Shown in pieces: positions 53,638 through 62,388 of a stretch of DNA of 64,000 bases. A program made the position numbers and the translations under genes. The stretch is from Shewanella sp. KX20019 (GTDB lineage: Bacteria; Pseudomonadota; Gammaproteobacteria; Enterobacterales; Shewanellaceae). The stretch lies in the NCBI RefSeq assembly GCF_016757755.1, contig NZ_CP068437.1, positions 186,001 to 250,000 of the forward strand, given 5' to 3'. The notes under the pieces were generated by a model. It worked only from the letters and a program-made list of their open reading frames with translations, had not been told where the DNA came from and made no database searches. Position 1 is the stretch's first letter. Every line of letters begins with the position of its first letter.

Positions 53638-54519
53638 GTGAATTGGACATTAGATGAGCTAAATGCATTTGTAAATTCGGTTAAGTTAGGCTCATTCTCT
53701 GCGGCAGGTCGGCGCATGGGCAAGGCGCAATCACGGGTGAGTACAGCTATCAGTAATCTAGAAGCAGACCTTGGTTTTGAACTATTTGATCGCAGCGCTA
53801 AATTGCCGATCTTAACGCCATTGGGTGAAGAGATGTTTATCGAAGCGCAAACAGTACTAGCCCAATGCCAACGATTAAATGCTCGTGCAATGACGGCAAC
53901 ATTAGGCGAAGAAGTTGCGCTCACTGTGGCGATGGATGAAGCCGTGCCTGTAAATGCCTTTGAAACTTTTTTTCAGCGAGTATCGACTAATTTTCCGTTG
54001 CTTAAACTGACGATTATCAATGGTTCACAAGAAGATATAGCGTTGTGGGTGGATGAGGGGCGCGCTGACATTGGCATAATGTTTCATACAGTATCACTGC
54101 CAGACGCACTCGAGTTTATGTCAGTGGGTCAATTCAAACATAGCTTGGTGGTATCGGCTAAACACCCTTTAGCGAAAGTACCTACACCGACACTAGAGCA
54201 ATTGATGCAATATCGGCAACTGGCGATTTGTGACCGAACTGGTCAGTCGCAAAGCCAGCCATTATCGGCAAACCATTGGTATATCGACAGCTATTACTAC
54301 ATGGTTGCTTTAGCACTGCAAGGTGTAGGTTGGGCACTCGTGCCTGAGCATGTGGCTAATACGGAGTGGTATTCAAATGAGTTGCTAGAGCTCTCAACCG
54401 AATATATTCCCAATCCGTTATTAGTTGAAATTGGCGTGGTGAATCGACGTGACAAAGAGATCGGTCCGGTGATGCGCTGGTTTTTTGCTGAGCTTGATAC
54501 AGTATTAGATGATCACTAG
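53638..54519 (+). CDS. LysR family regulator, divergent from the MATE gene
   Basis: The 293-residue protein has an N-terminal winged helix-turn-helix (LDELNAFVNSVKLGSFSAAGRRMGKAQSRVSTAISNLE) and a periplasmic-binding-like effector domain. It starts at GTG 53638. Divergent placement relative to the MATE gene is typical for an LTTR and its target. The effector cannot be read from sequence. Confidence 0.9.
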   Translation: MNWTLDELNAFVNSVKLGSFSAAGRRMGKAQSRVSTAISNLEADLGFELFDRSAKLPILTPLGEEMFIEAQTVLAQCQRLNARAMTATLGEEVALTVAMDEAVPVNAFETFFQRVSTNFPLLKLTIINGSQEDIALWVDEGRADIGIMFHTVSLPDALEFMSVGQFKHSLVVSAKHPLAKVPTPTLEQLMQYRQLAICDRTGQSQSQPLSANHWYIDSYYYMVALALQGVGWALVPEHVANTEWYSNELLELSTEYIPNPLLVEIGVVNRRDKEIGPVMRWFFAELDTVLDDH

Positions 54520-54709
54520 AACGCCATTGAATTAGAGCATAAAACAGAAATTCATTGACCTAGTATAGTCAGAACGACTGTATTTTTCACTCATGGTAGT
54601 ACCGTTTTCTGGCGGACATAACTACTAACAATTGAGCGGGGCTTTATTAACCGTAAGTGCTGCCGTTTTGCTAAAGTGGTGCACAAAATAACAACAATAG
54701 AATAATCAC

Positions 54710-56113
54710 ATGAATACTCGCTCTGGTTCTCGTTTGGGTTCATTTTCTCTACGCTCAAGCCTACCGCTTGCTGTAATTGCTTTCTCTGTTATGGCAGCAA
54801 ACGCTACGGCCAGTGGATCTAACGTGGCGCCTTCTGAAGAGGATATGCGCCTGTATGATATAGCCTCAGCACCAAGCGCTGCGCGTTTACATGCAGACGT
54901 TGAGAAGCTGGTCAGTTTTGGTACTCGACATACTCTTTCAGATACGCAGTCAGATACTCAAGGCATAGGTGCGGCTAGACGCTGGATAAAGGCTGAATTT
55001 GAGCAGATATCTAAAGCCTGCGGTGGTTGCTTAGAGATAATCACTCTGGCTGATACCGTGACGGGAAAACGTATTCCTAACCCTACCGAAGTGGTTAATG
55101 TGATTGCTATTCAGCGTGGTAGTAGCGATCCCAAACGTGTCGTGATGATGAGTGGCGATATAGATTCACGAGTGACCGATGTGATGAATGCAACGTCACT
55201 CTCTCCGGGGGCTAACGACAATGCCTCTGGGGTGGCGGGAGCGATAGAAGCGGCGCGGGTGTTATCTCAATATCAATTTAATGGCACCATTGTTTACGCA
55301 GCGCTATCGGGTGAGGAGCAGGGGTTATACGGCGGCGCAACACTGGCGCAATACGCTAAAGATGAAGGTTGGCGAGTTCAAGCCGTACTGAACAATGACA
55401 TGATAGGTAACATAGAAGGCATTAACGGCGTTATCGACAACCACTCAGTGCGAGTTTTTTCCGAAGGCGTACGCATTGCCGAAACCATCGATGAAGCCAA
55501 GCAGCGTTACTTTAGTGGCGGCGAAAATGATTCGGCATCGCGTAATCTAGCGCGAAAAATTAAAACCTTAGCAGACCAATACATGACTAACTTAGATGTC
55601 ATGTTGGTGTATCGTCTAGATCGCTTCGGTCGTGGTGGTCACCACCTGCCGTTTAATAAAGCGGGTTTGCCTGCTGTGCGAATTATGGAAACCAACGAGA
55701 ACTACAACCGTCAACATCAAGATATCCGGGTTGAAAATGGTATCGCTTATGGTGATGTAATAGAAGGCGTAGATTTTAATTTCAATGCAAAGCTAACCGC
55801 ACTAAATGCCATTAGCTTAGCGTCTATGGCGTGGGCCCCTGCACCGCCAACAGAGGTGACAATTAAGGGGCAAGTATCTGCAAGTACCACGTTAAATTGG
55901 GATGCGACTAAACAAAAGGATGTTGTGGGCTACCGAGTCTATTGGCGTTTAACCACAGAGTCGGAATGGACTCATAGCCGTTACGTGGGCAACGTCAGCA
56001 AGTTTATATTAGAAAATCTCGTGATCGATAACTATGTTTTTGGCGTTGCCAGCGTAGGTGATAATGGTAATGTTAGCCCGGTAGTGTTTCCCGGTGCAGC
56101 GGGAGCGTTTTAA
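54710..56113 (+). CDS. M28 family metallopeptidase with fibronectin III domain
   Basis: The 467-residue protein has a long signal peptide (cleaved near ATASG), an M28 catalytic domain and a C-terminal fibronectin-III-like domain (about 375-465). Candidate metal ligands are Asp150 in SGDIDSR, Asp170 in NDNASGV, Glu202-Glu203 in GEEQG, Asp230 in NNDMIGN and His311/312. In the first motif Asp replaces the usual His of M28 enzymes (normally GHxDS). Two cysteines, CGGC at 104-107, may form a disulfide. A secreted aminopeptidase-like function is expected. Confidence 0.86.
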   Translation: MNTRSGSRLGSFSLRSSLPLAVIAFSVMAANATASGSNVAPSEEDMRLYDIASAPSAARLHADVEKLVSFGTRHTLSDTQSDTQGIGAARRWIKAEFEQISKACGGCLEIITLADTVTGKRIPNPTEVVNVIAIQRGSSDPKRVVMMSGDIDSRVTDVMNATSLSPGANDNASGVAGAIEAARVLSQYQFNGTIVYAALSGEEQGLYGGATLAQYAKDEGWRVQAVLNNDMIGNIEGINGVIDNHSVRVFSEGVRIAETIDEAKQRYFSGGENDSASRNLARKIKTLADQYMTNLDVMLVYRLDRFGRGGHHLPFNKAGLPAVRIMETNENYNRQHQDIRVENGIAYGDVIEGVDFNFNAKLTALNAISLASMAWAPAPPTEVTIKGQVSASTTLNWDATKQKDVVGYRVYWRLTTESEWTHSRYVGNVSKFILENLVIDNYVFGVASVGDNGNVSPVVFPGAAGAF

Positions 56114-56189
56114 AGGCATTAGAGAAAACAGGTAGTAGTCACTAGGTCTATAGAAAAGGTATGGCCTAACCTATCTGAATGCTTAGAAG

Positions 56190-56257
56190 GTCCTAGGTAC
56201 TAGGACGTTCGCCAGCTCACTGCTAGGACGGACTACGTCCTGCTAGGAGAGCAACAG
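56190..56257. repeat. nested palindromes built on CTAGGAC
   Basis: GTCCTAG-GTA-CTAGGAC is perfect and is followed by a second imperfect stem, CTAGGACG/CGTCCTGCTAG. The repeats share the CTAG core with the adjacent minisatellite. It could terminate both convergent genes or be a repetitive extragenic element. Confidence 0.55.
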
Positions 56258-56296
56258 AAAACACCATTTGGCTTTTGATGTTGATTTTATGCTTTG

Positions 56297-56480
56297 CTAG
56301 AACCTAGAACCTAGAACCTAGAACCTAGAACCTAGAACCTAGAACCTAGAACCTAGAACCTAGAACCTAGAACCGCTAATACTCGAGCTTAGAACCGCTA
56401 ATACTCGAGCCTAGAACCGCTAATACTCGAGCCTAGAACCGCTAATACTCGAACCTAGAACCGCTAATACTCGAGTCTAG
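56297..56480. repeat. compound minisatellite: 11 x 7 bp and 5 x 22 bp
   Basis: Eleven exact copies of CTAGAAC (56297-56373) run into five copies of a 22-base unit beginning CTAGAACCGCTAATACTCGA (56367-56476), with single-base variants at the unit ends. The 22-base unit starts with the 7-base unit, so the array grew from it. There are no unique spacers, so it is not CRISPR. Confidence 0.95.
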
Positions 56481-56489
56481 CAGGTCTGT

Positions 56490-57332
56490 TTACTCAGCTA
56501 CTTCCTGTTTCACCACTGTTTTACCGCCATTTTGGCCAATGCGGCGCTCTAGATAATCGAGCATCTCTTTGGCGATAGTGTCTAATTGCCATGGTGGATT
56601 GATAATCCACAATCCAGCGGCAGTCATGCCAAACTCATCACTATCAGGCTTAATGGATTGCTCAATACGCAGTTGGTTCTTAATGCCACTTTCGGCTAAT
56701 AGCTTAAGCATACGTTCCGTTTGAGCGCGGTCGACAACCGGATACCAAAGCATATAAACGCCAGTAGAAAAGCGTTTGTGTGCCTTGATTATCGCTTTCG
56801 CAACATCTTGATAGTCGGTTTTAATCTCGTAACTAGGGTCTATTAAAATAACACCACGACGCTCAAGTGGCGGTACTGCGCCAATCATGCCTTTAAGGCC
56901 ATCGCCCTTGATCACTTTAACGTGTCGGTCACCGGTAAACTGCTCATCTAGCGTCGCAAAGTCAGTGCCGTGCAGTTCGTGCAGTACCATGCGATCTTTT
57001 TGACGCATATTCATATCAACGAAAGCGGGTGAGCCTGGGTAAAACTCTAACTCTTTTTTACCTTGGTTAAAATGGGTTACGTCAGCAATGTATTGCACTA
57101 AAGATTCAGGCAGATCACTACGTTCCCATAGTCTGGCCACACCATCTAAGTATTCACCGGTCTTCTTAGAAAACTCATCGGTGAGTGCATAACCGCCTGC
57201 GCCCGCATGACTATCAATATAGGCCATCGGCTTGTCTTTTTTATGCATCAATTTGAGCACTTGTAGCAATATAGCGTGCTTGAGCACATCGGCATAATTG
57301 CCAGCGTGATAGCCGTGACGGTAACTTAACAT
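56490..57332 (-). CDS. rlmJ: 23S rRNA (adenine(2030)-N6)-methyltransferase
   Basis: The 280-residue enzyme methylates A2030 of 23S rRNA using S-adenosylmethionine. It begins MLSYRHGYHAGNYADVLKH and has the SAM-site HAGAGGY and catalytic region LIDPSYE, the pattern of E. coli RlmJ (280 residues). The true start is 57332; the frame is open for a further 477 bases upstream but this crosses the divergent rsmJ gene. rsmJ starts 131 bases away on the other strand. Confidence 0.94.
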   Translation of the reverse strand: MLSYRHGYHAGNYADVLKHAILLQVLKLMHKKDKPMAYIDSHAGAGGYALTDEFSKKTGEYLDGVARLWERSDLPESLVQYIADVTHFNQGKKELEFYPGSPAFVDMNMRQKDRMVLHELHGTDFATLDEQFTGDRHVKVIKGDGLKGMIGAVPPLERRGVILIDPSYEIKTDYQDVAKAIIKAHKRFSTGVYMLWYPVVDRAQTERMLKLLAESGIKNQLRIEQSIKPDSDEFGMTAAGLWIINPPWQLDTIAKEMLDYLERRIGQNGGKTVVKQEVAE

Positions 57333-57462
57333 GAGAGATCCCAGACTTGAATGAACAGTCATAAACTGTGTAATACCGTCATTATAAGTTGTATGCGGCA
57401 TCAGGTATAGGTATTCACTCTCGCTGGCTTTTGGCATAATGCGATAGAGTCTATTAAAACGC

Positions 57463-58236
57463 GTGGAACTACTTTTGCAAATACCGATTTTTTTTAATCC
57501 GCAATACCCATCTCTCGCTGATATAAGTGAACGTTGGGGGTTGGTTTGGGACAAAGAAGCGCAATTTGAACTGCGCTTTGAGCACAATACTTTGAGCCTG
57601 TATAAGCGCGATGAACCCAAGTTGGATGGTATTAATGTTGACTTTGTTTCAGGTGCAGTGGCACACCGACGCAAATTTGGTGGTGGTCGCGGCCAATCAA
57701 TTGCTAAAGCCGTCGGTCTTAAACAAGGGCTAACGCCTACAGTGGTTGATGGCACTGCTGGCTTAGGACGCGATGCCTTTGTGCTTGCCAGCTTGGGTTG
57801 TAAAGTCATTATGGTCGAGCGTCACCCTGTTGTTGCCGCTTTATTGGAGGATGGTTTGCGTCGAGCCTATGACGATAGCGAGATTGGCGAGTGGATGCGT
57901 GAGCGCATGAGTTTATTTCACGGTTCAAGTATTGATGCGCTAACGGAGGCTGCTGCAGCTTCTGGAACTGAGATTGATGTGGTTTACCTTGATCCCATGT
58001 ATCCTCATCGTGAAAAATCCGCATTAGTTAAAAAAGAGATGCGAGTATTCCAAACCTTGGTTGGCGCGGATCTAGATGCCGATGGTTTACTTAAACCTGC
58101 ACAAGCACTAGCGACTAAACGTGTCGTGGTGAAGCGCCCTGATTACGCAGAAGATCTCGATGGTGTAAAGCCGAGTATGGTACTGGCGCAGAAGAAAAAT
58201 CGCTTTGACGTCTACGTTAAAGCAGCGATGAAATAG
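57463..58236 (+). CDS. rsmJ: 16S rRNA (guanine(1516)-N2)-methyltransferase
   Basis: The 257-residue enzyme methylates G1516 of 16S rRNA. It has KRDEPKLDGINVDFVSGAVAHRRKFGGGRGQ, DGTAGLGRDAFVLASLGC and VYLDPMYPHREKSALVKKEMRVFQ, closely matching E. coli RsmJ (YhiQ). The start is GTG at 57463, giving a slightly different N-terminus. It is divergent from rlmJ. In E. coli it neighbours prlC. Confidence 0.94.
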   Translation: MELLLQIPIFFNPQYPSLADISERWGLVWDKEAQFELRFEHNTLSLYKRDEPKLDGINVDFVSGAVAHRRKFGGGRGQSIAKAVGLKQGLTPTVVDGTAGLGRDAFVLASLGCKVIMVERHPVVAALLEDGLRRAYDDSEIGEWMRERMSLFHGSSIDALTEAAAASGTEIDVVYLDPMYPHREKSALVKKEMRVFQTLVGADLDADGLLKPAQALATKRVVVKRPDYAEDLDGVKPSMVLAQKKNRFDVYVKAAMK

Positions 58237-58893
58237 CAGAGAGGAAACGTTTAAATACGCGGGTAATTAAATGTTTATGTCAGCTTGTATCTACTGAGTA
58301 GGCGGCTCTATCTGCTATTGTTTTTTCCAAATTTAACTCAAATTAAAAGTAGTGGCGCTTTGGCCATTATTTTGTAAAGAGCTGGGTGTCACGGTAGCAT
58401 TTACACATTAGCGGTGTATTCTAGATAGTTGGCACTCACCTCTTTAATTCTAAGCTACATTTCTAACATCTGTTCCAGGCTGTTTATCTGGATTCAACAT
58501 CACTTCAGCGATAGCGTCACAGTTTCTAATACCGATAGGCCCGCGCTTGGGGTTTATTGCCTTAGTTCCTGCTGCCATCTAGCGCTTCATAAAGCGCACC
58601 CTCTATTAATTTAATAGATGATTTTAAGAAGGGGCTGCAATTCTGATACTGGAAGCATGGAAAAGCACAATTCAAAGAACTGTTACTTATCTAAATAATT
58701 AGACCTTCTCTCTCAGTGACAGCTTTGGGTCACACTCTGCTCATTAGGTATCTTATCGGCAATTTTAGCTCCCTTACTGACCTACTTTGACACAGGCTTG
58801 AGTATTAATTTAACAGTTGTACAACTTAATGTGCTCCAGGCTAAATCCCACGCCTAGGGGCCAATAGTGTCAACTATTAAAAGGGAAATGATG
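58237..58893. other. intergenic region upstream of the octaheme gene
   Basis: This 657-base gap has no convincing gene. It contains a perfect TCTATTA-ATT-TAATAGA palindrome (58602-58618), an inverted repeat GTGAC-N8-GTCAC (58716-58733) and a -35-like TTGACA at 58787-58792. The palindromes are candidate operators for the AraC regulator downstream; this is speculative. Confidence 0.45.
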
Positions 58894-60474
58894 ATGAAAC
58901 TTTACGGCTCAAGTGCCCCACGCAAGACGCTTGTTGCAGCCATGCTTCTCAGCCTTCTGAGTGCATGTGGCAGCGACGATAATAATAACAATGATAAAGA
59001 TCCGGTAATTCCCGCTAACACTCCACCTATTGCTAATCCGGTGGATGCCAACGCTACCATGGGCAGCAACAGTATTATCGATGCCTTGGCCAACGATACC
59101 GATCCTGATGGTGATCCGTTGACTATCGAAACCGTAACTGTGACAGAGGGGGCTGGTTCCGCATCGATTCAGGATAATATGATCTTGTTCGAACCTGTCG
59201 AGGTCGGTACTAGCATACTCAATTACACCATCTCAGATGGTAACGGCGGCGATGCTGAGTCGATTGTTACTGTTGTTGTGACACCAAGCGGGTTGGCCTA
59301 TGTCGGTTCCAATACCTGTATCTCCTGTCATACGGATAAGGAGTCCTATTTCGAGACCGGTCACAATTTTAAACTCACCAAGGTAGAGGGGGAGGAGCCT
59401 CTCTACCCTTTCACCTCTCTCTCTGGCGCGCCAGCGCTGTTGGATATAGACAACACTCTGGGTAACCCCGCAGGTTGGCAGGACATCAGTTACGTCATAG
59501 GTGGCTACAAGAAAAGTGCCATGTTCATCGACCAGAATGGCTATATCATGTCCGGTGATAAGGCAGGCGTAGGCGTCGCTCAGAAGGGAGGAGAGATCCC
59601 ATATGCGTATACCTATCAGCCCAATACCGCACCAGATTCACACCCCTACGGTTACTGTGGCAGATGCCATACAACAGGCTGGCAGGATTACACAGAAGGT
59701 GCCGGTGATATCCGTAACCTGAATAGGCAAGATGACATGCCGGGAATGGACGGCACGTTTGCTATGACCGGGGTTCAATGTGAAAGTTGTCATGGTGCCG
59801 GTAGTGAACATATTAAGAGCCCGTCAAAGCAAAACATTGTTAAGATAGCAGAAGCACGTGTTACTGAAGATTTCCTTGCAGATGATATGGGCTATGGTAA
59901 GGCTGCTACCTGTACAGAGTGTCACACCACTGATGATGCAGTTAGGCGTTACCCAGACTATCTGTCTCCCTTTGACCAGGTCTTTGGTGAAGTTACCCAA
60001 GGGGCGCGCTTGAGTCTGAGTACTGGTTTTGGCCCCGAAGGGCGCCTAGGTGGTCGTGGTGGCCGCCACGCGGGCACAACCATGATTGGTACCGATCCGG
60101 ATACTGGTGTGGCTATGGGCAAGAAGAAGGACTTCACCTGCTCAACCTGTCATAACCCGCATAGGTCTGAAAAATATCAGGATCAGCCGGGTCATGAAGA
60201 TGCAATGGTACGCGAGTGTACCGATTGCCATAACAAGGAGTTTGCCACCGCTGCTCCCGCCCATGAGTTCGTAGCTAAGTGCACCGATTGTCACATGCCT
60301 AGTGAATCTCATCTGTTCAAGATAGATCTGGATGGGGCAAAGGACGACCCTAGACACTTCTCGGCAGATGGTGAGTACATGAAGCCTTGGCTTCGTGCTT
60401 ACGACAGCTGTTCAGGTTGCCATGAGGATGACTATGATGAGCGAGCCAACCGAATAGGGCAAATCCACCTATAA
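58894..60474 (+). CDS. octaheme cytochrome c lipoprotein with cadherin/Ig-like domain
   Basis: The 526-residue protein has a lipoprotein signal (LLSAC), an Asp/Asn linker, an Ig/cadherin-like domain at about 42-130 (PPIANPVDANATMGS..., NDTDPDGDPLT, YTISDGNGGDA) and eight CXXCH heme motifs starting at residues 142, 255, 296, 340, 416, 442, 463 and 506. Multiheme lipoproteins of this kind carry electrons at or across the outer membrane. No porin or decaheme partner is next to it. The ATG at 58894 is placed best relative to AAGGGA; the two preceding ATGs are too close. Confidence 0.85.
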   Translation: MKLYGSSAPRKTLVAAMLLSLLSACGSDDNNNNDKDPVIPANTPPIANPVDANATMGSNSIIDALANDTDPDGDPLTIETVTVTEGAGSASIQDNMILFEPVEVGTSILNYTISDGNGGDAESIVTVVVTPSGLAYVGSNTCISCHTDKESYFETGHNFKLTKVEGEEPLYPFTSLSGAPALLDIDNTLGNPAGWQDISYVIGGYKKSAMFIDQNGYIMSGDKAGVGVAQKGGEIPYAYTYQPNTAPDSHPYGYCGRCHTTGWQDYTEGAGDIRNLNRQDDMPGMDGTFAMTGVQCESCHGAGSEHIKSPSKQNIVKIAEARVTEDFLADDMGYGKAATCTECHTTDDAVRRYPDYLSPFDQVFGEVTQGARLSLSTGFGPEGRLGGRGGRHAGTTMIGTDPDTGVAMGKKKDFTCSTCHNPHRSEKYQDQPGHEDAMVRECTDCHNKEFATAAPAHEFVAKCTDCHMPSESHLFKIDLDGAKDDPRHFSADGEYMKPWLRAYDSCSGCHEDDYDERANRIGQIHL

Positions 60475-60483
60475 TACCCATTG

Positions 60484-60506
60484 GCCAGCGGCGACTTGCC
60501 GCTGGC
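60484..60506. other. strong stem-loop between octaheme and AraC genes
   Basis: GCCAGCGGC-GACTT-GCCGCTGGC is a perfect 9-base-pair stem, extended by weaker pairs. There is no T-run after it, so it may attenuate or stabilise the mRNA rather than end it. Confidence 0.55.
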
Positions 60507-60548
60507 TAACCAGTCCTTACACCGATACCCTTGCAAAGAGGTGTTATA

Positions 60549-61502
60549 GTGGTCCGTATGAACAATTGCTATTCTATTCCCAACATTCACTACCGAGCTC
60601 CCTCCATAGAGGAGTCAGGTATCGAAGTTATGGATCTTGAGCGCTTCCGCGAAAGGCTCAGTCGCTACGACTTCGATCCCTACCAACCCCACAGGGTGAG
60701 CTACTTCTGTTACCTGTTCATCACCAAGGGGCAGGGACAGCACATGATCGACTTCAAACGCTATCCCTACCAATCTGGCAGTGTTATCTTTGTCAACCGC
60801 AATCAGGTACACGCCTTCGATCCTGATGATTTCCCCCAGGGCACGATGATCAACATTAGCACGGAGTTCTTCTCCAATAGTTCTTCCAATATTCGCACCT
60901 CCTACTTTGCACCGTTTCATCAAAGCATGGCGTCATCACCAGTTCTAACGACACTACCTGAGGAACTCTATGAGAGCTGCAGGGTGCTGTTAGAGGAGAT
61001 TAAAAAGGCCCTTTATGATGAAGCAGACGATGATGTGGTGGTGCAGCTGCTGACTTCTGCTCTGTTGATCAAATTAGGCCGACAGAGAAAGAGTCACCTC
61101 AGTCACTTGAGCGAGCACCAGAAGGAGCGCTTCGATCTGTTTCTCAGTCTCGTGGAACAACACTTCTTCGAGGCTAGGGAAGCCCTTCAGTATGCTCAGT
61201 GGATGCACACTAGCTACAAGAACTTAAACCAGCTTTGCAAATCATGCTGCGGCCGCACAACCAAGCAATTAATTGATTTTAGAATCATTCTTGAGATCAA
61301 GCGCAAGCTGGTTATGGACGGCCTGTCAGTACAACAAACAGCAGATGATCTAGGTTTCGAAGACATTACCCACTTCAATAAGTATTTCAAACGGTTGACC
61401 AATCTCACTCCAGCCGCATATAAGCGGGAAAAAAACGCTGAAGAACCTAGACGATCTCCTTCGCCTCATGGCGGTAGATATTCACCATGCCCAGCCTCTT
61501 GA
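60549..61502 (+). CDS. AraC family regulator next to the octaheme gene
   Basis: The 317-residue protein has a cupin-type N-terminal domain (about 65-110; GQGQHMIDFKRYPYQSGSVIF) and a C-terminal double helix-turn-helix with GLSVQQTADDLGFEDITHFNKYFKRLTNLTPAAYKRE. GTG at 60549 has GAGGT six bases upstream; ATG at 60558 and TTG at 60531 are alternatives. It follows the cytochrome gene by 74 bases and probably controls it or an unlinked pathway. Confidence 0.86.
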   Translation: MVRMNNCYSIPNIHYRAPSIEESGIEVMDLERFRERLSRYDFDPYQPHRVSYFCYLFITKGQGQHMIDFKRYPYQSGSVIFVNRNQVHAFDPDDFPQGTMINISTEFFSNSSSNIRTSYFAPFHQSMASSPVLTTLPEELYESCRVLLEEIKKALYDEADDDVVVQLLTSALLIKLGRQRKSHLSHLSEHQKERFDLFLSLVEQHFFEAREALQYAQWMHTSYKNLNQLCKSCCGRTTKQLIDFRIILEIKRKLVMDGLSVQQTADDLGFEDITHFNKYFKRLTNLTPAAYKREKNAEEPRRSPSPHGGRYSPCPAS

Positions 61503-61958
61503 TATCTACCATCCTGGTTTGGGTGCCCTAATGAGTTCCCATTCATTGAGGTCTTACCCTACTAGGCTTCCATCATGACAAAAGTGGGTTCACTTTACCT
61601 CAAGATATCAAGCAAGGTAGTACGATTAATTTTACGATTGAAAACCACTCTGTTCTCGGCTTAAAAAGCGGCAACCTGAAAGATGTTTTTTGCTCAATCA
61701 ATACTAATGAGTTTGTAGTTCATAATGCTCACCTAGTGTTAGATTTTGTATAGCTGAACCCCGGCTATTGTGATGCAAGATCGAGGCAACCATCTCAGCC
61801 GCTATAGTTAATTGTGGTATAGGAATGTGCAGGTGCTTGTTGCTAAATGGCTGCAACATATTTACAACAATAGAACTAAACTGCTAGTTTGAGTTCATTA
61901 ACTGAGCAACAGAGTCGCTATTGCATAAGTTGTTAAGTTATTTAATCAAGGAGGATTA
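61503..61958. other. intergenic region with a possible gene remnant
   Basis: The gap between the AraC gene and the next small gene is 456 bases. It contains the remnant-like frame at 61550-61753. I see no terminator with a T-run, although one should lie here. Confidence 0.4.
61550..61753 (+). pseudogene. possible C-terminal remnant of a secreted protein gene
   Basis: One frame is open for 67 codons and reads like a real protein (for example FTLPQDIKQGSTINFTIENH and VHNAHLVLDFV) up to a TAG at 61751. It has no start codon; the preceding in-frame codon block is interrupted by TGA at 61547. The length and composition suggest decayed DNA rather than chance, but there is no identified parent. Confidence 0.3.
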
Positions 61959-62306
61959 ATGAAAAAGTGGATGTGGAAGCTCGCGACAATATTGGTAATC
62001 GGTGTATTGGCACTTAACCCTGAGGCCGCGGCTTTAGTGATGTTTGTTGACGCCGTAGGGCTTGATCTATTTCTATTACTCATTGAAGTACAGCTAGTGG
62101 CTGTCAGTGGCTATTACTTTCATACTTGGTTTAAGCCAGTATTGAGGCCTTTTTATCAATATCTACTTAAAGTTGACCCCTATTTTTTTATCCCAACAAA
62201 GGACTCAGTTGCTAAATTCCCGATGATTTTGTGCCATGCAGTCCCTTTTTTGATGTTACTCACCATAGGCTTCACAGTGGCTAAGCCAGTGATAGATATG
62301 ACGTAA
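61959..62306 (+). CDS. small polytopic membrane protein
   Basis: The 115-residue protein has about three membrane helices (9-29, 38-58, 92-110). It begins MKKWMWKLATILVIGVLALNP and ends in a hydrophobic helix with a short tail. GGAGG precedes the ATG by 5 bases, so it is very likely translated. I do not recognise a family. Neighbours do not suggest a function. Confidence 0.6.
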   Translation: MKKWMWKLATILVIGVLALNPEAAALVMFVDAVGLDLFLLLIEVQLVAVSGYYFHTWFKPVLRPFYQYLLKVDPYFFIPTKDSVAKFPMILCHAVPFLMLLTIGFTVAKPVIDMT

Positions 62307-62388
62307 GTTAATAGCTAGCTTAGATATCAGCTGTAAGCCCCCTTTTAATTAAGGGACTTATTTAAATTAATTAAACAATGGAATGTAG

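Larger units (their letters stand above)
56114..56489. other. intergenic palindromes and minisatellite
   Basis: This convergent gap between the M28 peptidase gene and rlmJ has no reading frame. It holds overlapping palindromes (56190-56250, built on CTAGGAC/GTCCTAG) and the tandem array described separately. Confidence 0.7.

Noticed and set aside
56297..56480. CRISPR array
   Set aside because: The units are contiguous 7- and 22-base repeats with no unique spacers, and no cas genes are present.
58429..58614. 61-residue frame upstream of the octaheme gene
   Set aside because: It has no ribosome-binding site and an unremarkable composition; the region looks like an intergenic promoter area.
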